This document shows positions 1 to 10,375 of a stretch of 40,280 nt of DNA, one piece after another. This DNA comes from Paulinella micropora (taxonomy: Eukaryota; Cercozoa; Imbricatea; Euglyphida). Position 1 is the stretch's first letter. The number at the start of each line of letters is the position of its first letter. The notes beneath the pieces are model-generated. The model did no database searches and was not told where the DNA came from. It saw only the letters and a list, made by a program, of their open reading frames with translations. The stretch spans positions 926,117 to 966,396 of the forward strand of contig BJOX01000019.1 in NCBI GenBank assembly GCA_009731375.1. The letters are read 5' to 3'. Made by a program: the position numbers and the translations under genes.

Positions 1-148
1 AGAAGAAGAAGAAGAAGAAGAAGAAGAAGAAGAAGAAGAAGAAGAAGAAGAAGAAGAAGAAGAAGAAGAAGAAGAAGAAGAAGAAGAAGAAGAAGAAGAA
101 GAAGAAGAAGAAGAAGAAGAAGAAGAAGAAGAAGAAGAAGAAGAAGAA
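1..148. repeat. (AGA)n microsatellite
   Basis: Uninterrupted AGA trinucleotide repeat running off the left edge of the window. It lies just downstream of the last exon of the secreted-protein gene, so it is intergenic or 3' UTR. No coding meaning is assigned. Confidence 0.97.
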
Positions 149-176
149 CGTTTCCTACCAGAGTCAGCGTCCAAGC

Positions 177-2134
<1,958 letters not shown>

Positions 2135-2337
2135 CCTTTGCGACTCTGCGGGGCACACATGCAAAAAGTCTCCAGTAAAAACAATTACTATCACCATCGT
2201 GAGTGTGGGGGGAAAAAAACATGCTCCCTCTGCTCCACGTATGCACCCTTCCGACATTCTCTGTTTTCTGTTATCGTTAGTCCTTTTGATTATTCCTGAA
2301 CCTTTCCTTTTTTAAAGGCGATGAAATTACCCCCCCC

Positions 2338-2351
2338 CCCAACACCACACA

Positions 2352-2399
<48 letters not shown>

Positions 2400-2428
2400 G
2401 CACACACACACACGCACACGCACACGCG

Positions 2429-2460
<32 letters not shown>
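2338..2460. repeat. (CA)n microsatellite
   Basis: CA/CG-rich dinucleotide tract preceded by a C run. It lies upstream of the secreted-protein gene. Confidence 0.95.
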
Positions 2461-2461
<1 letters not shown>

Positions 2462-4004
2462 CGTATATTCGACTTCGCTTGAAAATAGGTCACACAAAAA
2501 TGTATAGGTACTAGAGATCTTACTAGTTTGGTTTCGCACCAAGTTATCCTCTTCCCCATCTGGGCTCGAGAGGCTTGAGTCAAATGAGAGCATCATCGTC
2601 TCTTGGTTCGAATGTGTCCGTTAAAAAGCGTGGACAGAAATCCGCTGTAGAAAATATTGGCAAAGCGTTGCAAGACGTTGCCATAAGCTGAGCTTTTCCC
2701 AAAAGCTGAGCTTTTTTGCCACTTTTTTCTGGGTGGGTAAATTGGAACCTTGGAGAGGGGCTTTCTCGTTGGAGAGAGCATGGTTTGCAAAGGTTTTTCT
2801 AGTGGAATCGAAAGCTGAGGTCTGGAGGCACTCAGCAGTGCAAGCAGAACGTTCAGCTCTTTCTATTAGAGTCAAGTGAGGGAGATAGGGAAGGAAAAGT
2901 CTTGTGAATCGGGGGTGGATGGATAGTCGGTCGGTGGTTGTGTCACACATCTCGAGCTTTCCCAAGAGGGATGTACCAAAAGTTAGGGGAGGTGAATGCT
3001 GATAAATGTATGTCTTGTCCGACGCAGCAGCCACTTGTGCTTTCGCGCCAGTGGAGCTTGGAATTTCCTCTTGGTGTTTTTGGTAGGTCGTAGATGGTCC
3101 GAGACTCACCGAGGTCTGGTTTAGTGTGTGGGTGGCCTCCGCTCTAGTCCTATGGCAGACCCCTTCTCCAGGGTCTCAACAAACGTTTCGACTGTTTAGT
3201 TGAATGGTGGTACATGTGTGAGGTACTCAAGGCAGCTATTGCACTGCTTCCCACCTACCGCCTTGCAGCCTCTGTGCTCGTGAAGGATTGTGAAGCGAGG
3301 CGCCCCGTGCTCTTATTCTTACTTATATGATGATTACATGTCTCGAGCTTGCTTGTGAGAGCTGTAGGAGCACACAAACCCATGCCATTGCATACCACTG
3401 GTGAACTAGTTACGAACAGATAATTTTCCTACTCACGCACCACCTACCTAGCCTACCGACATTGTGAAAAAATATTTCATTAATCGTGTTTTTGTTCCAA
3501 AATCATTGTTTACATGTTAGCTAGGGCTTCTGTGCTATTTTCAGCCACCTCCGCCTTTTTATGTGTGTTTCTGACCTTCATTCCTCGAAAAAAACTTGGA
3601 AATCTAGGATCGTTGCTAAGCAACAACACTAGTTTCGAGTGACTTAGGTCCTCCAGAAACACGGAAATTCACGTGTATCTTGTTAGTAAGTATCTTTTAC
3701 TACCTCTGTATGGAATTCCGTGTTGATCCGGGCTTTATTTCACTTGCTCATACTTGCATCCCCGTAGCCTGCAACATAACGCCCTGCTCCTATGCTAGTC
3801 ACTTTATCATTTCGTGCCCATCCATCAGTACCACTCACTACATCCAACAGTATTTTTATTGTATTTTCTTTATGACATTTAAATCGTGTTTTCTACTTAT
3901 CACATACCTGGAACGAGCCCACGTACTTATTGTTTCTTGTGTTTCTTGCGTCGGTTCTGATTCAAGGAACATGGGCTGCTTGCGCGTCGCTGGGAAAATT
4001 GTGA
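2461..4004. other. Unannotated region, no supported gene
   Basis: Mixed-composition DNA. A minus-strand open frame covers 3109-2621 but opens with GTG, not ATG, and that GTG lies in a splice-donor-like string (CTCG then GTGAGT). It could therefore include exon or intron sequence, but I could not chain it to other exons. Nothing else is supported. Confidence 0.5.
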
Positions 4005-4285
4005 CCTCACCTACCTACCTATTTACCTACCTATTTACCTACCAATTTACCTACCTACCTACCTACCTACCTACCGAAGTACATAAATAAATTCGTATAC
4101 ATTTGTGATAAACCTACCTACCTACCTACCTACCTACCTACCTACCTACCTACCTACCTACCTACACACATACATACATACATACATACATACATACACA
4201 CATACATACATAACTCATACACACATACATACATACATTCCCCCCCCGCCCCCAAGAAACAAACACACACACATAGTGCCGCTCC

Positions 4286-4326
<41 letters not shown>

Positions 4327-4446
4327 TCACACACACACACTCGCTCTCTCACTCGCTCTCTCACTCGCTCTCTCACTCGCTCTCTCACTCGCTCTCTCAC
4401 TCGCTCTCTCACTCGCTCTCTCACTCGNNNNNNNNNNACTCTCTCT

Positions 4447-4477
<31 letters not shown>

Positions 4478-4858
4478 TCTCTCTCTGTCTCTCACACACA
4501 CACACTCGCTCTCTCACTCGCTCTGTCACTCGCTCTCTCACTCGCTCTCTCACTCTCTCTCACTCGCTCTCTCACTCGCTCTCTCGCTCGCTCTCACTCG
4601 CTCGCTCTCTCACTCGCTCTCACTCGCTCTCTCACTCGTTCTCTCACTCGCTCTCTCTCTTCTTCTTCTTCTTCTTCTTCTTCTTCTTCTTCTTCTTCTT
4701 CGTCTTCTTCTTCTTCTTCTTCATCTTCTTCATCTTCTTCTTCATCTTCTTCATCTTCTTCTTCTTTCTCTCTCTCTCTCGCACTCTCTCCTCCTCCTCC
4801 CCCCCCCCCCCCCCCTCTCNNNNNNNNNNNNNNTTTTTTTTTTTTTTTTTTTTTTTTT
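4005..4858. repeat. Compound microsatellite block with two assembly gaps
   Basis: In order: (CCTA)n, (CATA)n, (CT)n mixed with (CA)n, a CTCTCTCACTCG minisatellite, (CTT)n, a C run, N gap 4820-4832 and a T run. The second gap is at 4428-4437. The block is non-coding; its long Ser/Leu/Thr/His reading frames are repeat artefacts. Confidence 0.95.
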
Positions 4859-5387
4859 TGTCCCCGGGGCACACCGCTCGTATTGTAACTTCATCATCAA
4901 CATCTCACTTTGAAACTTTGAGTTGCATGTTCATTAAAGAGTGATTGCGTAGTGGCAAACAGAATCAAGTCTATTATTAATAATTGATGATGAAGCTAAG
5001 TCATGAAATATTTTCCAAGCAAACGATAATGCAGTTATCAGCAACGTCGATACCGGTAATAATAATATAACAACTAAACATATCTTTCGTTTTGACTTTT
5101 TCTTTTATTTACGAAATAGTTTCAATAGAGTACTTAGTTGAATACAACACTTCCCACTTATGATACCGGTAATCTAACTGGTGGCACGTATTTCATAAAA
5201 AAATTGTTTACGTAAAATACAAAACTTATAATAATTTAATATGTCCTTTTGATACCTAAGACAATATTTTTCATTCATACGTAATACAATATTGTTCGTC
5301 ATTAAAGACACTGTTGTCAATATTTTTCCCACTTAGTTTGAACAACAATACTTTTAAAAATGAAGAATGCTTGCTTTTCGTACAGCT
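4859..5387. other. AT-rich non-coding stretch
   Basis: AT-rich, with no supported open reading frame. It contains several CAATATTTTTC-like words near 5260-5340 that resemble the terminal sequence of the adjacent foldback element, so it may hold decayed relatives. Confidence 0.5.
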
Positions 5388-5676
5388 GAAAAATATTGCT
5401 GTTGACATTCAAGACAACAAAAAAAATTGATTTTTCTGTTTTGGTTGGAATTTCAGTTTTGGTTGGAATTTTGATTTTGGGTGAAAATTTGAATTTTCAA
5501 ATTAACGGCTATATTCGTCCGCAAAATATCGTAAATTTTCGCGAAATGTTACCGTTAAATTTGAAAATTTGAATTTTTGTCACAAAAATGAAAAACTGTC
5601 ACAAAAATGAAAATCTGACACAAAAATGAAAAACTAATTTTTGTTGTTGTCTTGAATGTCAACAGCAATATTTTTC
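5388..5676. mobile_element. MITE-like foldback element with 33-bp terminal inverted repeats
   Basis: The 33 bases at 5388-5420 (starting GAAAAATATTGCTGTTGAC) are perfectly inverted at 5644-5676. Beyond these arms the match continues imperfectly inward. The 289-bp element is very AT-rich, has no ORF, and carries internal tandem copies of GTCACAAAAATGAAAAACT. Size, composition and TIRs fit a non-autonomous DNA transposon (MITE). I see no clear target-site duplication, so the superfamily is not assigned. Confidence 0.72.
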
Positions 5677-5724
5677 TTCATGGTTTGTATTATTGGTACA
5701 TATTAATAAGTTGTATACTAATTA

Positions 5725-5727
<3 letters not shown>

Positions 5728-5774
<47 letters not shown>

Positions 5775-5850
5775 AAGCGTGCGTCTGTATGTGTGTGAGT
5801 GAGATGAGAGTGAAACAGTGTGAGTGTGCGTGTGTGTGCGTCTGTGTGTG
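5728..5850. repeat. (GA)n then GT-rich tract beside the LTR element
   Basis: (GA)n at 5728-5770 is followed by GCGTGCGTCTGTATGTGTGT and more GT-rich sequence, abutting the left LTR. A related string (GCGTGCGTCTGCATGTGTGT) occurs at about 14038-14085 beyond the right LTR, also next to (GA)n. Confidence 0.85.
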
Positions 5851-6028
5851 TGTTACAATCCCCGAAGATAGCTCAATAAAAAGTCGGTAATACAACCAGA
5901 CACAAATCCCCAAAAGAGAATGATGTCTCGTTATATTAGCTCAGTGAAGCCGAAAAGAAAACTGCAACAGACCAAGGTTAAAATGGCATTAGGTCAAATC
6001 CGGCCAAACGATATTGAAAATAATGGGA
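5851..6028 (-). repeat. 3' LTR (left copy)
   Basis: Identical to the right copy over 176 bp. In element orientation it ends ...TTGTAACA. The last two bases of the right copy (TG at its 5' edge) read TC here, so the canonical terminus is altered by one base. No purine-rich tract lies directly upstream in element orientation, which is atypical. A short plus-strand frame (5920-6234) starts inside the LTR with MMSRYISSVKPKRK and continues into different sequence from the matching frame at 13712-13951, so neither is likely a gene. Confidence 0.75.
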
Positions 6029-6892
6029 AAAAACTAGATGCACCTGACACCAGAAAAAGGGTACTTTTTACCGGCTATCCGGGAGGTGATGCCTACAGTA
6101 CCCCTTCCCGTTTTTATGACGGAAATATGCAATATTTTCGTCATGTAATTGCTGATTTCTTTTCTGCACAAACGCTACGGGGTGTCGCAACTAAGTGCAT
6201 TAACCCACGGATAGACGGTGCAGTGGATATATAAAACGCATACGCCAGACACGAGTCAACTATAAATCTCCAGCCTCGTTTTTGTAAATAAAAACTCCTC
6301 CTTCCACACTTGTTGTCCCCCCCGTAACTTAATTCTGAGGCAGTATGTCAAGAACAAATAGTATTACTATTGCAATAAAAGCAGCGTTATAATTTTTCTC
6401 CTTCTCCAAAAACACTTCCGATCAGTAAATACATTGTCTTTTAATAACATACCCTTGTATTCAATCGGTTACCTTAATATAGTACTAGGGGGCCAGACCT
6501 AATAACTATATCCAAAGCCGGGGTGAGTGAGCCCGACCATGCGATATGCCGACACAAGTAGAGACGGACCGTGCTGGTATGACGATATTAAGTATATCCA
6601 AAGAAAAAAATTTAATATGTCTACTATGAGAACATTTTTTGAGAACATCACCCTGGATACTTGAAGCAGGGTCGTACCAGGAACACCATCGCTAAACTCA
6701 CAAGCGATCCCCTTATACGGTGTCGTATCCATTTGCCGATTGACCCTCGCACTCATATGTTGCGATAAAAATGCCAAGTAACAACAATGGTATAAAAACA
6801 TTTTAATAAGACATGTTCTGATATGGGCACTATGAGATTAATCCACATGCAGCTTTCAATGTCCGACGCGTGATAAAAGAAAAAAATGTCAC
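6029..6892 (-). other. 3' region of the LTR element, downstream of pol
   Basis: About 860 bp between the pol stop and the 3' LTR. A minus-strand frame at 6801-6499 (100 codons, starting MFLYHCCYLAF) has one hydrophobic stretch and no recognisable family. The pol stop codon is embedded in GGCAGTAAGT, which resembles a splice donor, so a spliced accessory product is conceivable but unsupported. Confidence 0.35.
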
Positions 6893-9800
6893 TTACTGCC
6901 TTCGTCGCCTTGCGCGAACCCCTTTGCCAGGTGGCGGGCCGCCAACAAAAGTCAAGTCAAACTTCGACTCCTCCAGAATGTCCCATATTTTGTTAGGGAT
7001 GGCGCCCAAAGATAAGTCAAAAGGAATGTCAAGCACTCCTCTAGGCAGTGACTGAATAGTCCACGCAGTGTGGTCTTTGTCTCGAAGGGTAATAGTATCA
7101 TCCCATGTCTCGAGATTTTTCGCGTCTTTGTACACCGGTAAATATTGTCTAGCTTTTGGATCCTCAACAGGGTCCATGCTTCTCCAAAAATGGAGTACCG
7201 GTTGTATCGTTTTTGCTGCTAAGGATCTCTTCGATGTCCGTGCTGCCCGTGTAGTCTGCGGGACCGCCACAGCTCGCATGAGATAAAGATCTGAGAGAGT
7301 GTCATCGGCAACATGAGATTCTGCCGGTCTCAACAGATAAAAAGCGTCTCGGACCCACTTGATGGCCGCAATCGCCTCTCCTTCCTTCCATCGCACATGT
7401 CGAATGTCCACATTACCCGCGTTCGGGTTAGTGTCCTTCTCCCCTCCTCCTCCATGGACATCCGTCGCTCGCGTCGACCTTGCCACCTTCCTCGGTTGGT
7501 CGAAGATGAGATCGTTTTGCGCTCTCCTCCTCTGCGCCTCCGTGAACTTCTCCTTCGTACCGCCGCGGACTATGGGGGCTTTAGACTGAGTCCCCGCCGC
7601 GCTTTTGCGGTTTGAGTCTTCCTTACTCTCCTTCTCGGTCTCCTCCTTCTCCGTGACCGGTGCCCGATAGGCATTCTCCTCCTCTAAGGTATCCTCCTTC
7701 TGTATAGGCGGTACCTCTTTGAAGTCCTCCTTCATCCGTTTCAACGCCTCCTCAACGGATTCATCCTCAAGTAAGAAGGGGTCATATTTGATCAGCCTTC
7801 GAACATTCACAATCTGCACCTTCCCTCTACCCCTGATCTTATAATTCAGAGGTCCCATCTGTTCCATGATCTGGTATGGTCCTTTCCAGTGGGTAAACAG
7901 CTTAGAGCTAACCCCCTTAGGGACTTGAGGATGGTACAAGAGTACAATATCCCCAACCTGGAAACGGACTTGATCTAAGTGCGCTTGTCGCACTCCTTGT
8001 GCGTCAGTCTTTCTGCGCTCCGCCTCCCTGTGCGCCGCAACTATTTGTTCCGCCTCCATCTTCGCTCTTAGTCTCATCCCGAACAACTCATCCTCATCTG
8101 CCCAAGTGTCTTTTGGATGCAGAAGTGAGGTTGGGATATTAGGCTCTCGGCCGTAAACCAATTGATATGGCGAGACTGAGCTCCTGGCTCCTCCTAATGC
8201 CGATGAGGGTAGACAGTTCATTGCAAAGGCAAATGAAGGTGCTGCCTCCACCCAGGCTCTCTGATTCTCCTTCTTCATACAGTACATCTTAAGCGAGGCT
8301 TTGAGAGGTCTATGTACCCGCTCGATCTTGCCATTCGCTCTCGGGTTATAGGCAGTAACATATTGCCATTTCATCCCGTAGTACTTAGATAGTCTGTCGA
8401 TGACTTCATTATTAAAGTCAGAACCTCGATCAGAATATATCTTTCTAGGCACTCCGATCTGCGGGTCGAAAATTTCTCTGTACGCCTCCATCTTAGCTTT
8501 GAGAAACGCCTTCTCTCTCTCCGAACCCACTCCTTCTTCTAAAATTTTCCGCGCCGCCGCTTGGAAATCTTCCTCCGACATCTTTTTATGCTCCTTGAGG
8601 GGCGCTAAGTCCTCCTCCAAACTCAAATCTTCCTCGGACAAATCGTCTAGTCCCGTTCTTTCATACGTGACTGTGTCCGGCTCATCATCATGACCCAGCC
8701 CGACAAGCATATCAATAAGGTTCGCGTATTGTATCGGAGCCTTACGGGTGTAGAAACCATCAAAGCATGTGAAAGCTTGAGGTATCAATTTCAACTTGTC
8801 CTGGGCTCTGAGCTTTTGCTTGTATGCACTGCTCTGCTCCCGAGACCCGAGTCGACAAGCCACCACTAACTGTTGCTTGCGAGAAGGAACAGGTATAGGA
8901 TGATCAATAAGCCGGTCCCTTATCTCCTGTGCCCAGATCGCCTTCTCATTGTATGGCAGAATGACAGTATACGGCTTGTTACTCTCAAATAGAGTCCGTA
9001 GACACTTTTTCACTTCAGTTAATGAGCGCGGCCAGGTAGGCACATCGCCCCAAAAGTTCGTGATAAAAGTTTTAATGTCATCCGCTGGAGTATCGGGGAT
9101 ACGCCCCTTCCTCCTTGGCACAAACGCCTCTCTCTTCTCATCTGACACCTTCGCATGGTAACAGTAGCCATTAGTAATATGGACATCTGCCCCGCCACCT
9201 TCTGCGAATCTGGCCAACGACGGGCACTGTTTCGCAACACATATTATCTCCTCATTACGCGCTACGACTAAGTCATCAATAGACTTTCTGTCCCATGCGG
9301 GAATCGTAACCGTATACGCCTGCATCTCCGTCTCCCAATTGTCGGTCCAGGTCAGTTCCTCCGGCACTGTGACATAGGGGTGTACATAGGCTTCAGTTGC
9401 CTCATGTACGAAGGCCAACTTTTTCCTCTCCGTTGCTAGACTCAGCTCAAAAGCCTCGTATGAGTCAGTAGCAGTCATCGGATTAATATCCTCCTCCTCT
9501 CCATTCTTCACTCCATAAATCACCCGCCGTGCGGCGCAATCGATCACAGCCCCCATCGTAGCCAATTGGTCATACGACAGCAGGATTGAACCGTGGTAAT
9601 CGGGGACAACATAGAGGTCCGCACGATATACTCGACCGGATTTCAATTTGAAAATTAATGTGACGATGCCCGTAATTTCCGTACGGCTGCCTACCCCTTT
9701 TAGGGTCCCCTTTGTTTTTCTAATGTTTTTGTCCACCCATGTCCGGTGACTATTCAAAAACTTCTGGCCGACAATATTAATATTCGCCATCGTATCATTA

Positions 9801-10297
9801 CCAACTTTTAATGTGGTTTGTAAAGTTTCACAAAAGAGGTCAGTGTAGCATAGCGCGTCTGGTCTATGTAAACTAGCCGCTAGCACATGAATTTTTCGTT
9901 CTAGGGTTTTGAGTCTAAGCTCAAGTTCCTTGTCCTCTTCTCGTTCTCCCCCCTTTTCCGCCAACTTAACTTCTTGAGTCTCCGGGGCTTCCGGTATCTC
10001 GAGTGTCTTTTGGACAGAGTCTGGTACACCGAGTGTACTCGTGTCTATAGCAGAGACTATTGAGTCCTTTGGCGGGGGTACGGTCCGCTGCTTCTTCGTA
10101 GGAGAAGACCTAGCCTTTGGTTTCGGCTTCCTCTCCTCCATCGCCTTCTTCGCCTTCCTATTCGCATCATTTATCATATTAGCTCTCGAAGGATGAACTA
10201 GCAAGTGCTTACCTTGAGGCTTGTGAGGCTGTGTGCCTTCACCTTCACGTCTGGGAGGAACGGAACCGTTCGTATCCTGTTCATCAACAGTAGGCAT
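6893..10297 (-). CDS. pol: Pol-like polyprotein: aspartic protease and C-terminal integrase, no RT
   Basis: 1134 residues from ATG at 10297. Residues 165-260 are a retropepsin-like protease: DTMA at 168-171 in place of the usual D[ST]GA, and a downstream GSILLSYDQL like the second family motif. Residues near 601-612 (KMEAYREIFD) resemble the segment just before gypsy RT, but the next residues are IGVPRKIYSDRGSDF, the second catalytic Asp region of integrase. D623 and E659 have exactly 35 residues between them. A GPY-type domain follows (WKGPYQI near 804-810; NVRRLIKYDPF). The Zn-binding HHCC, the first Asp, RT and RNase H are absent. About 300 residues of unknown charged sequence form the C-terminus. 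The frame has no stops, and it is in the same frame as gag, 75 nt downstream. Confidence 0.85.
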   Translation of the reverse strand: MPTVDEQDTNGSVPPRREGEGTQPHKPQGKHLLVHPSRANMINDANRKAKKAMEERKPKPKARSSPTKKQRTVPPPKDSIVSAIDTSTLGVPDSVQKTLEIPEAPETQEVKLAEKGGEREEDKELELRLKTLERKIHVLAASLHRPDALCYTDLFCETLQTTLKVGNDTMANINIVGQKFLNSHRTWVDKNIRKTKGTLKGVGSRTEITGIVTLIFKLKSGRVYRADLYVVPDYHGSILLSYDQLATMGAVIDCAARRVIYGVKNGEEEDINPMTATDSYEAFELSLATERKKLAFVHEATEAYVHPYVTVPEELTWTDNWETEMQAYTVTIPAWDRKSIDDLVVARNEEIICVAKQCPSLARFAEGGGADVHITNGYCYHAKVSDEKREAFVPRRKGRIPDTPADDIKTFITNFWGDVPTWPRSLTEVKKCLRTLFESNKPYTVILPYNEKAIWAQEIRDRLIDHPIPVPSRKQQLVVACRLGSREQSSAYKQKLRAQDKLKLIPQAFTCFDGFYTRKAPIQYANLIDMLVGLGHDDEPDTVTYERTGLDDLSEEDLSLEEDLAPLKEHKKMSEEDFQAAARKILEEGVGSEREKAFLKAKMEAYREIFDPQIGVPRKIYSDRGSDFNNEVIDRLSKYYGMKWQYVTAYNPRANGKIERVHRPLKASLKMYCMKKENQRAWVEAAPSFAFAMNCLPSSALGGARSSVSPYQLVYGREPNIPTSLLHPKDTWADEDELFGMRLRAKMEAEQIVAAHREAERRKTDAQGVRQAHLDQVRFQVGDIVLLYHPQVPKGVSSKLFTHWKGPYQIMEQMGPLNYKIRGRGKVQIVNVRRLIKYDPFLLEDESVEEALKRMKEDFKEVPPIQKEDTLEEENAYRAPVTEKEETEKESKEDSNRKSAAGTQSKAPIVRGGTKEKFTEAQRRRAQNDLIFDQPRKVARSTRATDVHGGGGEKDTNPNAGNVDIRHVRWKEGEAIAAIKWVRDAFYLLRPAESHVADDTLSDLYLMRAVAVPQTTRAARTSKRSLAAKTIQPVLHFWRSMDPVEDPKARQYLPVYKDAKNLETWDDTITLRDKDHTAWTIQSLPRGVLDIPFDLSLGAIPNKIWDILEESKFDLTFVGGPPPGKGVRARRRRQ

Positions 10298-10375
10298 AAC
10301 TGTGACTGTCGGATTAAAAAGAACAGTTTTTATCTCCTTCTCTCTCTTCTTTTCCTCTCTCTTCTCCTCCCGTCA
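10298..10375 (-). promoter_or_regulatory. Candidate gag-pol stop-codon readthrough site (UGA-CGG)
   Basis: gag ends with TGA at 10375-10373. The next codons (CGG GAG GAG AAG ...) stay open for 25 codons into the pol ATG at 10297, all in one frame. UGA followed by CGG is a context known to permit readthrough in several plant RNA viruses such as tobraviruses. That readthrough makes a Gag-Pol fusion here is inference; internal initiation at 10297 is the alternative. Confidence 0.55.

Noticed and set aside
2621-3109. 162-codon minus-strand ORF
   Set aside because: Begins at GTG inside a splice-donor-like sequence, with no recognised motif and no exon partners.
4105-4944. Long Thr/Ser/His/Phe reading frame
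   Set aside because: It runs entirely through microsatellites, poly-T and N gaps; composition is dictated by the repeats.
5920-6234. 104-residue plus-strand protein
   Set aside because: Its first 37 codons lie in the LTR and the equivalent frame in the other LTR runs into different sequence.
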